Assembly (NCBI RefSeq): GCF_042652345.1
Contig: NZ_JBHSJJ010000005.1
Location: forward strand, 310,001 to 374,000
DNA from: Negadavirga shengliensis
GTDB taxonomy: Bacteria; Bacteroidota; Bacteroidia; Cytophagales; Cyclobacteriaceae
Length of the DNA stretch: 64,000 nt
Direction of reading: 5' to 3'
Position numbers and translations under genes: made by a program. Within the stretch, counting starts at the first letter, position 1. Every line of letters starts with the position of its first letter. The notes below the pieces were generated by a model. The model searched no databases. It was not told where the DNA came from and saw only the letters and a list, made by a program, of their open reading frames with translations. Below, in pieces: positions 53,721 to 61,686 of the stretch.

Positions 53721-54281
53721 ATGTCAGCATACAGAGTAGCTTCCCGGTACGCCAAATCGCTTTTGGAACTAGCCGAAGCAAAAGGCATTACGGAGCAGGT
53801 GCGTGAGGATATGAACAGACTTGTCCTGCTTAATGAAACCGATGCGGAGTTTGCAACGCTTATCAAAAGCCCTATAGTCAGTTCGGAAAAAAAACTGGAG
53901 GTACTGAAATCCCTTTTCAAAACAGGATCCTCAGAACTGACCTTGTCATTTTTAGAATTGGTCAGCCATAAGGGGAGGGAAGCTTTTCTGCCTTTGATGG
54001 CCAAGGAGTTTCTAAAACAATACAATGTCCACGAAGGCATACAGTCTGCTGAAGTGGTAACTACTGTCCCTCTAAGTGACAAGCTAAGAGCGGAGTTTTC
54101 CAAAATAGTGAAGGAAATTTCCGGTAAGGATAAGGTGGAGTTGGACGAGAAGGTGGATAAAGACCTTATCGGTGGATTTGTGTTAAAGATAGAAGACAGA
54201 CAGTTGGATGAATCCCTCAAAAGTAAACTGAGAGCACTTCATCTGGATTTTACCCAAAATCTTTACGAAAAGAAATTTTAA
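53721..54281 (+). CDS. atpH: F0F1 ATP synthase subunit delta (AtpH)
   Basis: Links the stalk to the F1 head, 186 aa. Family signatures: VASRYAKSLLELAEAKG at the N-terminus, KSPIVSSEKKLEVLKSLF, FLELVSHKGREAFLPLM, and the C-terminal EVVTTVPLSDKLR and LIGGFVLKIEDRQLDESLKSKL. Lies between atpF and atpA, with 39 bases to atpA. Confidence 0.94.
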   Translation: MSAYRVASRYAKSLLELAEAKGITEQVREDMNRLVLLNETDAEFATLIKSPIVSSEKKLEVLKSLFKTGSSELTLSFLELVSHKGREAFLPLMAKEFLKQYNVHEGIQSAEVVTTVPLSDKLRAEFSKIVKEISGKDKVELDEKVDKDLIGGFVLKIEDRQLDESLKSKLRALHLDFTQNLYEKKF

Positions 54282-54320
54282 AAAATAGATCGCTGTAGTA
54301 AATAATAATCCAATATAGTA

Positions 54321-55901
54321 ATGGCAGATGTAAGACCTGATGAAGTTTCGGCAATTTTAAAAGAGCAGCTCTCAGGAGCCAAAACACAGGCTGAACTTGA
54401 AGAAGTGGGTACCGTCCTACAGGTAGGTGACGGTGTCGCCCGGATATACGGACTTTCCAAAGCGCAGGCCGGTGAGTTGATTGAGTTCGAAAGCGGTATG
54501 AAAGCAATGGTGCTTAATCTTGAAGAAGATAACGTAGGTGCCGTGCTTTTCGGTGATTCCAAAACCATTAGGGAGGGTGACACGGTAAAAAGGACCAAAA
54601 GAATTGCCGCCATCAACGTAGGGGAAGGCATGCTCGGAAGGGTAGTGGATACGTTGGGGAACCCCATAGACGGAAAAGGTCCTCTTGAAGGAGATCTTTA
54701 TGAGATGCCCCTTGAAAGAAAAGCTCCGGGTGTAATATACAGACAGCCTGTAAACGAGCCGCTTCAAACCGGTATCAAATCCATAGATGCCATGATCCCC
54801 ATTGGAAGGGGACAGCGGGAGTTGATTATCGGGGACAGACAAACGGGTAAGACCGCGGTGGCCATCGATACTATTTTGAACCAAAAAGAATTTTACGACA
54901 AAGGGGAACCGGTTTATTGTATTTATGTAGCCGTGGGCCAGAAAGCTTCTACAGTTGCCAACGTGGTGGCCGCATTGGAAAAAGGAGGCGCCCTTCCTTA
55001 TACCACCGTGGTGAGTGCAGCGGCGGCAGACCCTGCTCCGATGCAGTTCTTTGCCCCGTTTACAGGTGCCGCCATTGGTGAGTTTTTCCGTGATACGGGC
55101 AGACCGGCTTTGGTGGTTTATGATGATCTTTCCAAGCAGGCCGTGGCATATAGGGAAGTATCCCTGTTGCTGAGAAGACCTCCTGGACGGGAAGCCTATC
55201 CCGGTGACGTGTTTTACCTCCACTCCAGACTACTGGAAAGGGCGGCTAAGATCAACGCCTCAGATCAAATTGCCCAGCAAATGAATGACCTGCCACCTTC
55301 CATCAAAGATTTGGTAAAGGGGGGCGGATCCTTGACGGCACTCCCGATCATCGAAACACAGGCCGGGGACGTTTCAGCTTACATTCCTACAAACGTAATC
55401 TCCATTACAGACGGACAGATATTCCTCGAAACCAACCTGTTCAACGCCGGCATCCGTCCAGCCATCAACGTGGGTATTTCTGTATCCCGGGTTGGAGGGA
55501 ATGCCCAGATCAAAGCCATGAAGAAAGTGGCCGGTACTTTGAAACTGGATCAGGCGCAGTTCCGGGAATTGGAAGCCTTCTCCAAATTCGGATCTGATCT
55601 GGACCCCACCACCAAACGTACCATTGAACGTGGTAGAAGGAATCAGGAAATTCTAAAGCAAGGGCAGTACTCTCCTGTTAAAGTAGAGCTTCAGGTGGCT
55701 ATCATCTATGTGTCCACCAAAGGTTTATTGGACAGTGTGCCGGTAGAAAATGTAAAAGCTTTCGAAAAAGACTTTTATACGCTGATCACGGCACAATATC
55801 CTGAAGCGCTGACTGCTATCAGAAAGGGTGATCTGGACACTGCAGGTGATCTTTTGAAGAAAGCCGTCGGTGAACTGGCGCCGAAATATGCCAAAAAATA
55901 A
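54321..55901 (+). CDS. atpA: F0F1 ATP synthase subunit alpha (AtpA)
   Basis: Regulatory nucleotide-binding subunit, 526 aa. The N-terminal beta-barrel (VLQVGDGVARIYGLSKAQAG), Walker A GDRQTGKTAVA (about residues 170-178), ALVVYDDLSKQAVAYR, and the alpha-signature region ending PAINVGISVSRVGGNAQ are complete. The C-terminus is AVGELAPKYAKK. Partner beta (atpD) and epsilon (atpC) genes are not in the window; in Bacteroidota they usually lie elsewhere. Confidence 0.96.
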   Translation: MADVRPDEVSAILKEQLSGAKTQAELEEVGTVLQVGDGVARIYGLSKAQAGELIEFESGMKAMVLNLEEDNVGAVLFGDSKTIREGDTVKRTKRIAAINVGEGMLGRVVDTLGNPIDGKGPLEGDLYEMPLERKAPGVIYRQPVNEPLQTGIKSIDAMIPIGRGQRELIIGDRQTGKTAVAIDTILNQKEFYDKGEPVYCIYVAVGQKASTVANVVAALEKGGALPYTTVVSAAAADPAPMQFFAPFTGAAIGEFFRDTGRPALVVYDDLSKQAVAYREVSLLLRRPPGREAYPGDVFYLHSRLLERAAKINASDQIAQQMNDLPPSIKDLVKGGGSLTALPIIETQAGDVSAYIPTNVISITDGQIFLETNLFNAGIRPAINVGISVSRVGGNAQIKAMKKVAGTLKLDQAQFRELEAFSKFGSDLDPTTKRTIERGRRNQEILKQGQYSPVKVELQVAIIYVSTKGLLDSVPVENVKAFEKDFYTLITAQYPEALTAIRKGDLDTAGDLLKKAVGELAPKYAKK

Positions 55902-55946
55902 GGCCTCATTGGTTAATAGGGGTTAATTGGAGGATTAAAGATTATC

Positions 55947-56822
55947 ATGGCTAACCTAAAGGAAGTAAAAGAAAGAATCAATTCGGTAAGCTCTACCCAG
56001 CAGATCACCAAAGCAATGAAGATGGTGGCCGCTGCCAAACTGAGAAGAGCCCAGGATAAAATCATCCAGATGCGGCCCTACTCCCAAAAGCTTACTGCCA
56101 TCCTGAACAATATTTCATCAGGCAGTGAAGGCAGTACCGACATTGTTTATGCCCAGGAACGTGCGGTTGGAAATGTGTTGATCGTGCCCATTACCTCGGA
56201 TAAAGGCTTGTGTGGGGCTTTCAATTCCAACATCATAAAGGCCACTATGGCCACCTTGGAAAACGAGTATGCTGGCAAGGCCATCACCATAATGCCCATA
56301 GGAAAGAAGGCTTTCGACTATTTCAGAAAGAAGTCCTATCCGCTTAAGGCTGATTATTACCAGTTATTTGAAGATGTTTCTTTTGACAATGTTAAGAGAG
56401 CGGCTGAAGAGGTAATGGACGCTTTTGTTTCAGGGCAGTATGACAAAGTGATTTTGGTCTACAACGAATTCAAGAATGTGGCCACCCAGATTGTGGTGAA
56501 GGAACAATTTCTTCCCATTGTAAAAACAGCATCTGAAGAAACAAGCCAGCAGCAGCAGGATTATATCGTAGAGCCCTCCAAAGAATACATTATAGAAGAA
56601 CTGGTACCAAACTCCTTGAAGATTCAGTTTTACAAGGCCGTTTTGGACAGCAACGCTTCTGAACATGGGGCCAGGATGACTGCCATGAGCAAGGCTACCG
56701 ACAACGCCGCCGAGCTGTTGAAAGAGCTGAAGCTGATCTATAACAGGACACGCCAGGCAGCCATCACCAACGAAATCCTTGAAATCGTAGCCGGTGCCAA
56801 TGCCTTGGAAAGCAGTGACTAA
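55947..56822 (+). CDS. atpG: F0F1 ATP synthase subunit gamma (AtpG)
   Basis: Rotating central shaft, 291 aa. N-terminal helix NLKEVKERINSVSSTQQITKAMKMVAAAKLR, the conserved SDKGLCGAFNSN, and the C-terminal helix EHGARMTAMSKATDNAAELL and YNRTRQAAITNEILEIV. Last gene of the operon, followed by a terminator. Confidence 0.96.
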   Translation: MANLKEVKERINSVSSTQQITKAMKMVAAAKLRRAQDKIIQMRPYSQKLTAILNNISSGSEGSTDIVYAQERAVGNVLIVPITSDKGLCGAFNSNIIKATMATLENEYAGKAITIMPIGKKAFDYFRKKSYPLKADYYQLFEDVSFDNVKRAAEEVMDAFVSGQYDKVILVYNEFKNVATQIVVKEQFLPIVKTASEETSQQQQDYIVEPSKEYIIEELVPNSLKIQFYKAVLDSNASEHGARMTAMSKATDNAAELLKELKLIYNRTRQAAITNEILEIVAGANALESSD

Positions 56823-56845
56823 CGACATATGGTACACTGATATTC

Positions 56846-56879
56846 AACCGGCAGCAATTGATGTTGCCGGTTTTTTTGT
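56846..56879 (+). terminator. Terminator of the ATP synthase operon
   Basis: AACCGGCA (56846-56853) and TGCCGGTT (56865-56872) with an 11-base loop, followed by TTTTTG. It lies 24 bases after the atpG stop. Confidence 0.88.
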
Positions 56880-56887
56880 TTCAATTT

Positions 56888-56918
56888 GCACAGCATTGCT
56901 TTGTCAAAGCAATCGTGC
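56888..56918. repeat. Perfect dyad between atpG and tRNA-Thr
   Basis: ATTGCTTTG (56895-56903), a single T centre, CAAAGCAAT (56905-56913), and flanking GCAC (56888-56891) with GTGC (56915-56918). The one-base centre suits a protein-binding site or palindrome more than an RNA hairpin. Function not known. The rest of the 227-base gap holds a weak inverted repeat GGTCCA/TGGACC at 56946-56968 and an AT-rich stretch ahead of the tRNA. Confidence 0.55.
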
Positions 56919-57049
56919 CTATGATTTTTACAGGTTCCAGAAACAGGTCCAACCAGAACAGCTGGACCCACTGATCCCAAGGACCATATTGAAGTGACAT
57001 AAAACGGTTTGTATAAATCAAAATCTGATTTAAATTTGGTAAAAATCAC

Positions 57050-57125
<76 letters not shown>

Positions 57126-57222
57126 TGACTTCCCCAGCCATTATAAGCCAGCCGTAGATCCTACGCCCATGAGTGCCTGAGAGCAGGGACCAATCAAAAT
57201 CCTAACTGTTTGATTTTATAGT

Positions 57223-58257
57223 CTAATATTTCCATTTGTTGGACAAGCGGACCAATGAAAGCATTACCGGAACCTCTACGAGCACGCCAACAACCGTGAC
57301 CAGAGCCGCGGGACTTTCCAATCCAAACAAAGCAATGGCCACAGCTACCGCAAGCTCGAAGAAATTACTTGCACCGATCATGGACGCCGGCGAACATATT
57401 GCATGGGGCAGATTCAGTTTCCTGCCTCCAAACCAAGCGAGAAAAAAGATAAAATAGGTCTGTAGGGTCAGCGGTATAGCGATAAGAAGAATGATCAAGG
57501 GGTTATTGAGGATATTAGGTCCTTGAAAAGCAAATAGAAGGATCAGGGTAAGCAGCAGTGCCATAATGCTTACGGGTTTGAAGCGCGGCAGGAATTCAGT
57601 TTTAAACCAGGCTTCTCCCTTGTTCCGGACAAGGATTTTGTTAGTGACAGCCCCGGCAAGTAACGGGATAACCACAAATATCAATACACTGGCGACCAAT
57701 GTTTCATAGGGGATGCTTACGTGGGTGATGCCCAAGAGAAAACCCACAATGGGTACAAATGCCACCAGGATGATCAGGTCATTGACAGACACCTGTACCA
57801 ATGTATAATTGGGGTCCCCATCTGTCAGGTATGACCACACAAATACCATGGCCGTACAAGGAGCAGCGCCTAACAAAATGGCTCCTGCAATGTATTCTCC
57901 GGCCAGGTCTGGACTGATATAGGCAGAATACAGCTTGTCAAAAAATATCCAGGCAAAGAAAGCCATGGTGAAGGGTTTGATCAGCCAATTGATCACCAAG
58001 GTCAATACCAGACCTTTAGGGGCTCGGCCCACTTCTTTGATGCTGGAAAAATCAACCTGCAACATCATAGGGTAGATCATCAGCCAGATAAGGATGGCCA
58101 CCGGAAGGTTCACATTATATACTTCCAGTTCACTCAAGAATGAAATGTCCTCTCCGACGAGATGGCCTATCAAAATACCTCCCGTTATACAGAGAGCAAC
58201 CCACAATGTCAAATATTTTTCAAAAAAACCTATTTCTTTTACATTACCTTTTGTCAT
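57223..58257 (-). CDS. ACR3-family arsenite efflux transporter
   Basis: Extrudes arsenite using the proton gradient. A 344-aa polytopic inner-membrane protein with ten hydrophobic segments. ACR3 features: WLMIYPMMLQVDFSSI, then GAAPCTAMVFVWSYLTDGDP with the conserved Cys134 in TM4, VSVNDLIILVAF, and SPASMIGASNFFELAVAVAIALFG near the end. It shares its first base with the last base of the arsC stop, so it is co-translated. Last gene of the ars unit; no clear terminator is seen before the tRNA. Confidence 0.93.
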   Translation of the reverse strand: MTKGNVKEIGFFEKYLTLWVALCITGGILIGHLVGEDISFLSELEVYNVNLPVAILIWLMIYPMMLQVDFSSIKEVGRAPKGLVLTLVINWLIKPFTMAFFAWIFFDKLYSAYISPDLAGEYIAGAILLGAAPCTAMVFVWSYLTDGDPNYTLVQVSVNDLIILVAFVPIVGFLLGITHVSIPYETLVASVLIFVVIPLLAGAVTNKILVRNKGEAWFKTEFLPRFKPVSIMALLLTLILLFAFQGPNILNNPLIILLIAIPLTLQTYFIFFLAWFGGRKLNLPHAICSPASMIGASNFFELAVAVAIALFGLESPAALVTVVGVLVEVPVMLSLVRLSNKWKY

Positions 58258-58868
58258 CAGGAATGGATTCTTGAAAAAACATAGAACATTTCAGAAGCGA
58301 TCTGCAGGCTTCGCTCATCGTACCTGGCTTCTTCTTCCGGTGTGCCGTCGAAGATTTTTGGGTCTTCGTACCTGATGGGAATCCTGGCTTCGGCACCTGG
58401 GATGAAAGGGCAATTTTCGTCGGCATGCGAACAAGTCATCACGGCTGCAAATTGAGAGAGAGCATTGGCCTGATCATCAAAAACCTTTGAAAAAGCGGTA
58501 ATAGGGGCCGCATCATCGGAATGGAATACATGGTATTTGGGGTTATGTCGCCCATTTTGGGTGACCCTGAAACCGGCCCTTTTGATAGATGCCACGGCCC
58601 GCTCATTGAAGGCAGTTACCTCCACCCCTCCGGAAAAACAGGAAGTTTCCACACCGTAACAATCCGCTGCAGTCTGCGCCCAAATCTGTGAGAACTGGCT
58701 TCTTCTGGAATTATGGGTACAGATAAAATTCAGGTTTACGGTTTTGCCTTGATCTATTTTCTTCCGGATATAAATGATCAGCTCCTCCAGTGCGGCTTTT
58801 CTTTCTTTGGGTACCGGAAGGGACTTGGCCCTTTCTATGGTGGTTTTTAATTGGGGATAGACTGACAT
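58257..58868 (-). CDS. Arsenate reductase, LMW-phosphatase type (ArsC-like)
   Basis: Reduces arsenate to arsenite in the cytoplasm. A 203-aa protein; the P-loop is FICTHNSRRSQ (Cys50 to Arg55), and MTCSHADENCPF carries two further Cys that could form the relay disulphide. Late RIPIRYEDPKIFDGTP contains the Asp of the DP loop. The helical N-terminal extension (about residues 1-45) is typical of the long form found in Bacteroidota ars operons. A hairpin sits upstream in the gap to the DUF6428 gene. Confidence 0.9.
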   Translation of the reverse strand: MSVYPQLKTTIERAKSLPVPKERKAALEELIIYIRKKIDQGKTVNLNFICTHNSRRSQFSQIWAQTAADCYGVETSCFSGGVEVTAFNERAVASIKRAGFRVTQNGRHNPKYHVFHSDDAAPITAFSKVFDDQANALSQFAAVMTCSHADENCPFIPGAEARIPIRYEDPKIFDGTPEEEARYDERSLQIASEMFYVFSRIHS

Positions 58869-58959
58869 GGCATATGCAGGTTTTCTGTAGAATAGGATTT
58901 AGGTGATTTGTTCGGAATAAGAAAAGATATTGGGCACGAAGCCCGTATTCAGTCTGAGA

Positions 58960-58984
58960 ATCCCCTCCTTTGTGAGGAGGGGAT
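58960..58984 (-). repeat. Strong hairpin between DUF6428 gene and arsC
   Basis: A 10-bp perfect stem (ATCCCCTCCT 58960-58969; AGGAGGGGAT 58975-58984) with loop TTGTG, inside the ars unit. There is no U-run after it on either strand, so it is not a normal terminator. A second small stem GGGC/GCCC lies at 58932-58944. Confidence 0.75.
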
Positions 58985-58995
58985 GAAAATCGGGT

Positions 58996-59524
58996 CTAAC
59001 AGCATCCCGAGGCGGCGGTGCGGACTGAGGTTTCCGTCGATCTAACACCCAGAGAGGGGACGGAAGTGCCACAGCAGGCCGCAGCCTTTTCACCCGGTGT
59101 CGCAGCCCTGTCTTTGGCCTTGCAGGTAGTCTGTTCCGCCATCAGTTTGACCACCAGATTGGAATCATCCACAACGATGTTCTGAACAGGAAGTACAGCG
59201 GTATGAAAAAGTCCATTGCCGTATTCAAATTTGACTTCCGCGTCTTCGTGTGTAGGCCTTGACTTGCCTACAGCCTCAAATATTTTCAGTGCCTTAGTGG
59301 TATTCACTTGATGGTTGGGTTCAGGGCTTTGGCTTTCCCAAAGCTGCACATGCACCTCTTCCCATTCATTGCGGGCCCCGCCACAATCCACCGTGTCATA
59401 ATGGACATTTTTAATTTCCGTGATATGGTAGTCTGGCCGGACGAATACACCGGGACGATATTCAAAATAATAGGTGTTTCTCAGGATGTTTTTTGAGCAA
59501 GTCGATAAATGCCTGTGTTTTCAT
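58996..59524 (-). pseudogene. DUF6428 family protein, one-base frameshift (possible recoding site)
   Basis: The ars-operon protein of this family, about 176 aa when read through. From ATG 59524 the frame encodes MKTQAFIDLLKKHPEKHLLF and stops at TGA (59464-59462); the next frame continues directly with EYRPGVFVRPDYHITEIK, VDCGGARNEWEEV and a Cys-rich tail ending GCC. The family normally reads LLFEY with no break. The site is TTA TTT TGA A, one T too many, so either a point insertion, a sequencing error or a +1 slip on UUU UGA. Lies 41 bases after arsR. The downstream part alone could start at GTG 59391. Confidence 0.72.
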
Positions 59525-59565
59525 GGTAAGATAATTTTGGTTGCAAACTGTTTTCTGAACCGCTG

Positions 59566-59901
59566 TTAACAGCATTTTCCTCCGTCAGTTAGCGGAAAGC
59601 TGCCGAACAACCGGTCAAATAGATTTCTGATTTCATTCCAGCGGCCTTCATCTATGCAATAACAGATGCTGACGCCTTCTATGGTGCCCTTGATCAGCCC
59701 GGCTTCCTTGAGTTCGCGGAGGTGCTGGCTGATGGTGGCCTGCGCCAGACCGAGTTCCTGGACCAAATCCCCGTTGATGCAGGTATTGGATTGGATCAGG
59801 TACTCAATGATGGCCACCCTCGCCGGATGGGCAAATACTTTGGCGGTTTTCGCGAGTTCGTTTTGCGCTTTTGTAAAGAGATCGGATTTGGTAACGCCCA
59901 T
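59566..59901 (-). CDS. arsR: ArsR-family metalloregulator
   Basis: Repressor of the arsenic operon, 111 aa. Winged helix with the recognition helix GLAQATISQHLRELKEAGLI (about residues 51-70) and HPARVAIIEYL before it. Cys41 (NTCINGD), Cys80 and Cys82 (SICYCID) and the C-terminal Cys110-Cys111 are candidate As(III) ligands. It is the first gene of the ars unit and its own promoter overlaps a palindrome, consistent with autoregulation. Confidence 0.9.
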   Translation of the reverse strand: MGVTKSDLFTKAQNELAKTAKVFAHPARVAIIEYLIQSNTCINGDLVQELGLAQATISQHLRELKEAGLIKGTIEGVSICYCIDEGRWNEIRNLFDRLFGSFPLTDGGKCC

Positions 59902-59913
59902 GTTTTATTTATT

Positions 59914-59949
59914 TATTGCAATATTACGATGAATTATCCAGCCATGCAA
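59914..59949 (-). promoter_or_regulatory. ars operon promoter with overlapping palindrome
   Basis: On the minus strand, TTG (59949-59947) is followed after 20 bases by TAATATTG (59926-59919; 7 of 8 to TAnnTTTG). The -7 box shares bases with the 10-bp palindrome TATTGCAATA (59914-59923), about 13 bases before the arsR start. This fits an ArsR operator that blocks the promoter. Confidence 0.55.
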
Positions 59950-60346
59950 CCCATCACATAAATTTTATGATGGACCTGAATTTCCGATGGCGGACCTGTT
60001 GGTCCGTTTGGAAAAAGACAATCGCAAGCTTTGGACGCGGGATAGGGAAAAAATATACCATGCAGGAAGCGTAACAGAAGAAAAGTGAAAAATCACGTAG
60101 TATTTTTTTGATCCTATGCAGTAGCATACTTGAATCTAAACCTTCTGTTATTTACTCCAATTAGGACATTTCAATGGACTATATGCCCCTATTTTAATAG
60201 TTATACTTTGTATATGAACATACCATGGTCTAAAATTTCAGTTTCTAAAAATAAATAAATAAAAAAATTATTTTAGCTTGAGAATCCATAGATAACTAAT
60301 TAAGTTTATAAGGTTTCGGAGCTGGCTTTTACGGAATCTTTTTATC
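59950..60346. other. Intergenic region between ars operon and GAF-AraC gene
   Basis: About 400 bases without a gene. It holds a perfect 6-bp hairpin CGGACC-TGTT-GGTCCG (59991-60006) followed by TTTGG, and a very AT-rich stretch (about 60180-60310) that probably contains the promoter of the GAF-AraC gene. No perfect TAnnTTTG box is seen for it. Confidence 0.45.
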
Positions 60347-61291
60347 GTGTCTTACATGCAACCTACAGATTACAGAATCCTTGGCTTAAATAGAATATTT
60401 TCCTCGAGTGAGCTGGTGGATATAATGGATTGTCAGAGCCAAGCTATTTCCATATTGAGTTATTTTGCGACTTCTTTATTTGATAAAAATAAAATAGATG
60501 ATGTCCTATGGGATATCGCCGAAAACTGTATAGCCGAACTGGGTTTAGAGGATTGTGTAATTTATCTTTTGGATGAACGAAAAAAGCTTTTGATTCAAAA
60601 AGCGGCTTATGGGAATAAAAGTCAGGGTGAGAGGAAGATTCTGAGTCCAATAACCATTCCCCTTGGAAAGGGAATAGTGGGGTACGTGGCGATGACCGGG
60701 CAGGCGGAAATCATAGACGATGTATCCGTGGATAGCCGCTATATTCTTGATGATCTGCAAAGGGGATCGGAACTGACGGTTCCGTTATTGCTCGATGAAA
60801 AAGTAATAGGTATTATTGATTCGGAGCATTCGGAGAAATTTTTCTATGATACTTCTCATTTGTACTTATTCGAATTGATAGCTCAACTCACGGTTAAAAA
60901 ACTGTCCCATGTTATACAAAACAATAAGAACAGTTTTACCAATGACAATGCCTATTTCAAACAGTTCTGCCAGCTTCTGGAAGATGAAAAAATATACAAG
61001 AACGAAAGTCTGAGCCTCTCCACCGTTGCCGGACAGCTTAATATCAGTGCCAATTACCTTTCTCAATTGATCAATAAATTATGTGACAGTAATTTTTCCG
61101 ACGTGGTTAATAAACTGCGGGTTGAGGAAGCGATGCGTTGCATAACCCATTCGGACTATTCCGGCTATACCATGGAAGGAATCGGTTATGAGGCGGGATT
61201 CCATTCGAAATCATCATTTTATTCAGCTTTTAAGAAACATACGGGTATTACCCCGAGCGAATACGAGAAGAAGTATAAAAAATCGTCCTAA
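60347..61291 (+). CDS. GAF-domain AraC-family transcriptional regulator
   Basis: A 314-aa regulator starting at GTG 60347 (ATG 60356 is the alternative). Residues about 30-190 form a GAF domain (VIYLLDERKKLLIQKAAYG, LGKGIVGYVAMTGQ, LTVPLLLDEKVIGIID), and about 215-310 the AraC helix-turn-helix pair (LSTVAGQLNISANYLSQLIN, MEGIGYEAGFHSKSSFYSAF, GITPSEYEKKYK). The ligand of the GAF domain is unknown. It is followed 395 bases later by a very large gene of unknown function on the same strand, a candidate target. Confidence 0.88.
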   Translation: MSYMQPTDYRILGLNRIFSSSELVDIMDCQSQAISILSYFATSLFDKNKIDDVLWDIAENCIAELGLEDCVIYLLDERKKLLIQKAAYGNKSQGERKILSPITIPLGKGIVGYVAMTGQAEIIDDVSVDSRYILDDLQRGSELTVPLLLDEKVIGIIDSEHSEKFFYDTSHLYLFELIAQLTVKKLSHVIQNNKNSFTNDNAYFKQFCQLLEDEKIYKNESLSLSTVAGQLNISANYLSQLINKLCDSNFSDVVNKLRVEEAMRCITHSDYSGYTMEGIGYEAGFHSKSSFYSAFKKHTGITPSEYEKKYKKSS

Positions 61292-61686
61292 TTTTTTGAA
61301 TTTCAAGTATTTTGGAAAGTTGATTTTTCAGTTTGTGTTCCTTTGTCGTGAAAATAAGATATTAAATAAAGAAGCATTTCCACTTCTGTCACTTTTTGAG
61401 TCGGTTTTTTCCGCGATCCATACCCAATAGTATGTGAGAAGGATGTGAATGCATTTTATCCTTATTTGCTAAAACCCGTAAGCCGGCAGCAGCAATAAGG
61501 CAGATACAAACAAATGGAATTATTTGTTGATGGATGCTATATTTTCCACCGTTTGAAGCAACGATTGTCCCCGGTTTTGCCGATAGCGTGAAGCATGCAG
61601 GTACAAGTTATCTCAAAGGCGGAAGATTTTTTATTCATAATTAATAACAATAGATCAGTTGACTTTAAACTTAATCTTTTCAAACC
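61292..61686. other. Intergenic region before the large unknown gene
   Basis: About 395 bases with no reading frame of note. AT-rich ends; a middle part with CCGGTTTTGCCG-like and GCCGGCAGC stretches. The promoter of the downstream gene must lie here, but I see no perfect TAnnTTTG box with a partner. The AraC regulator may bind in this gap. Confidence 0.4.
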
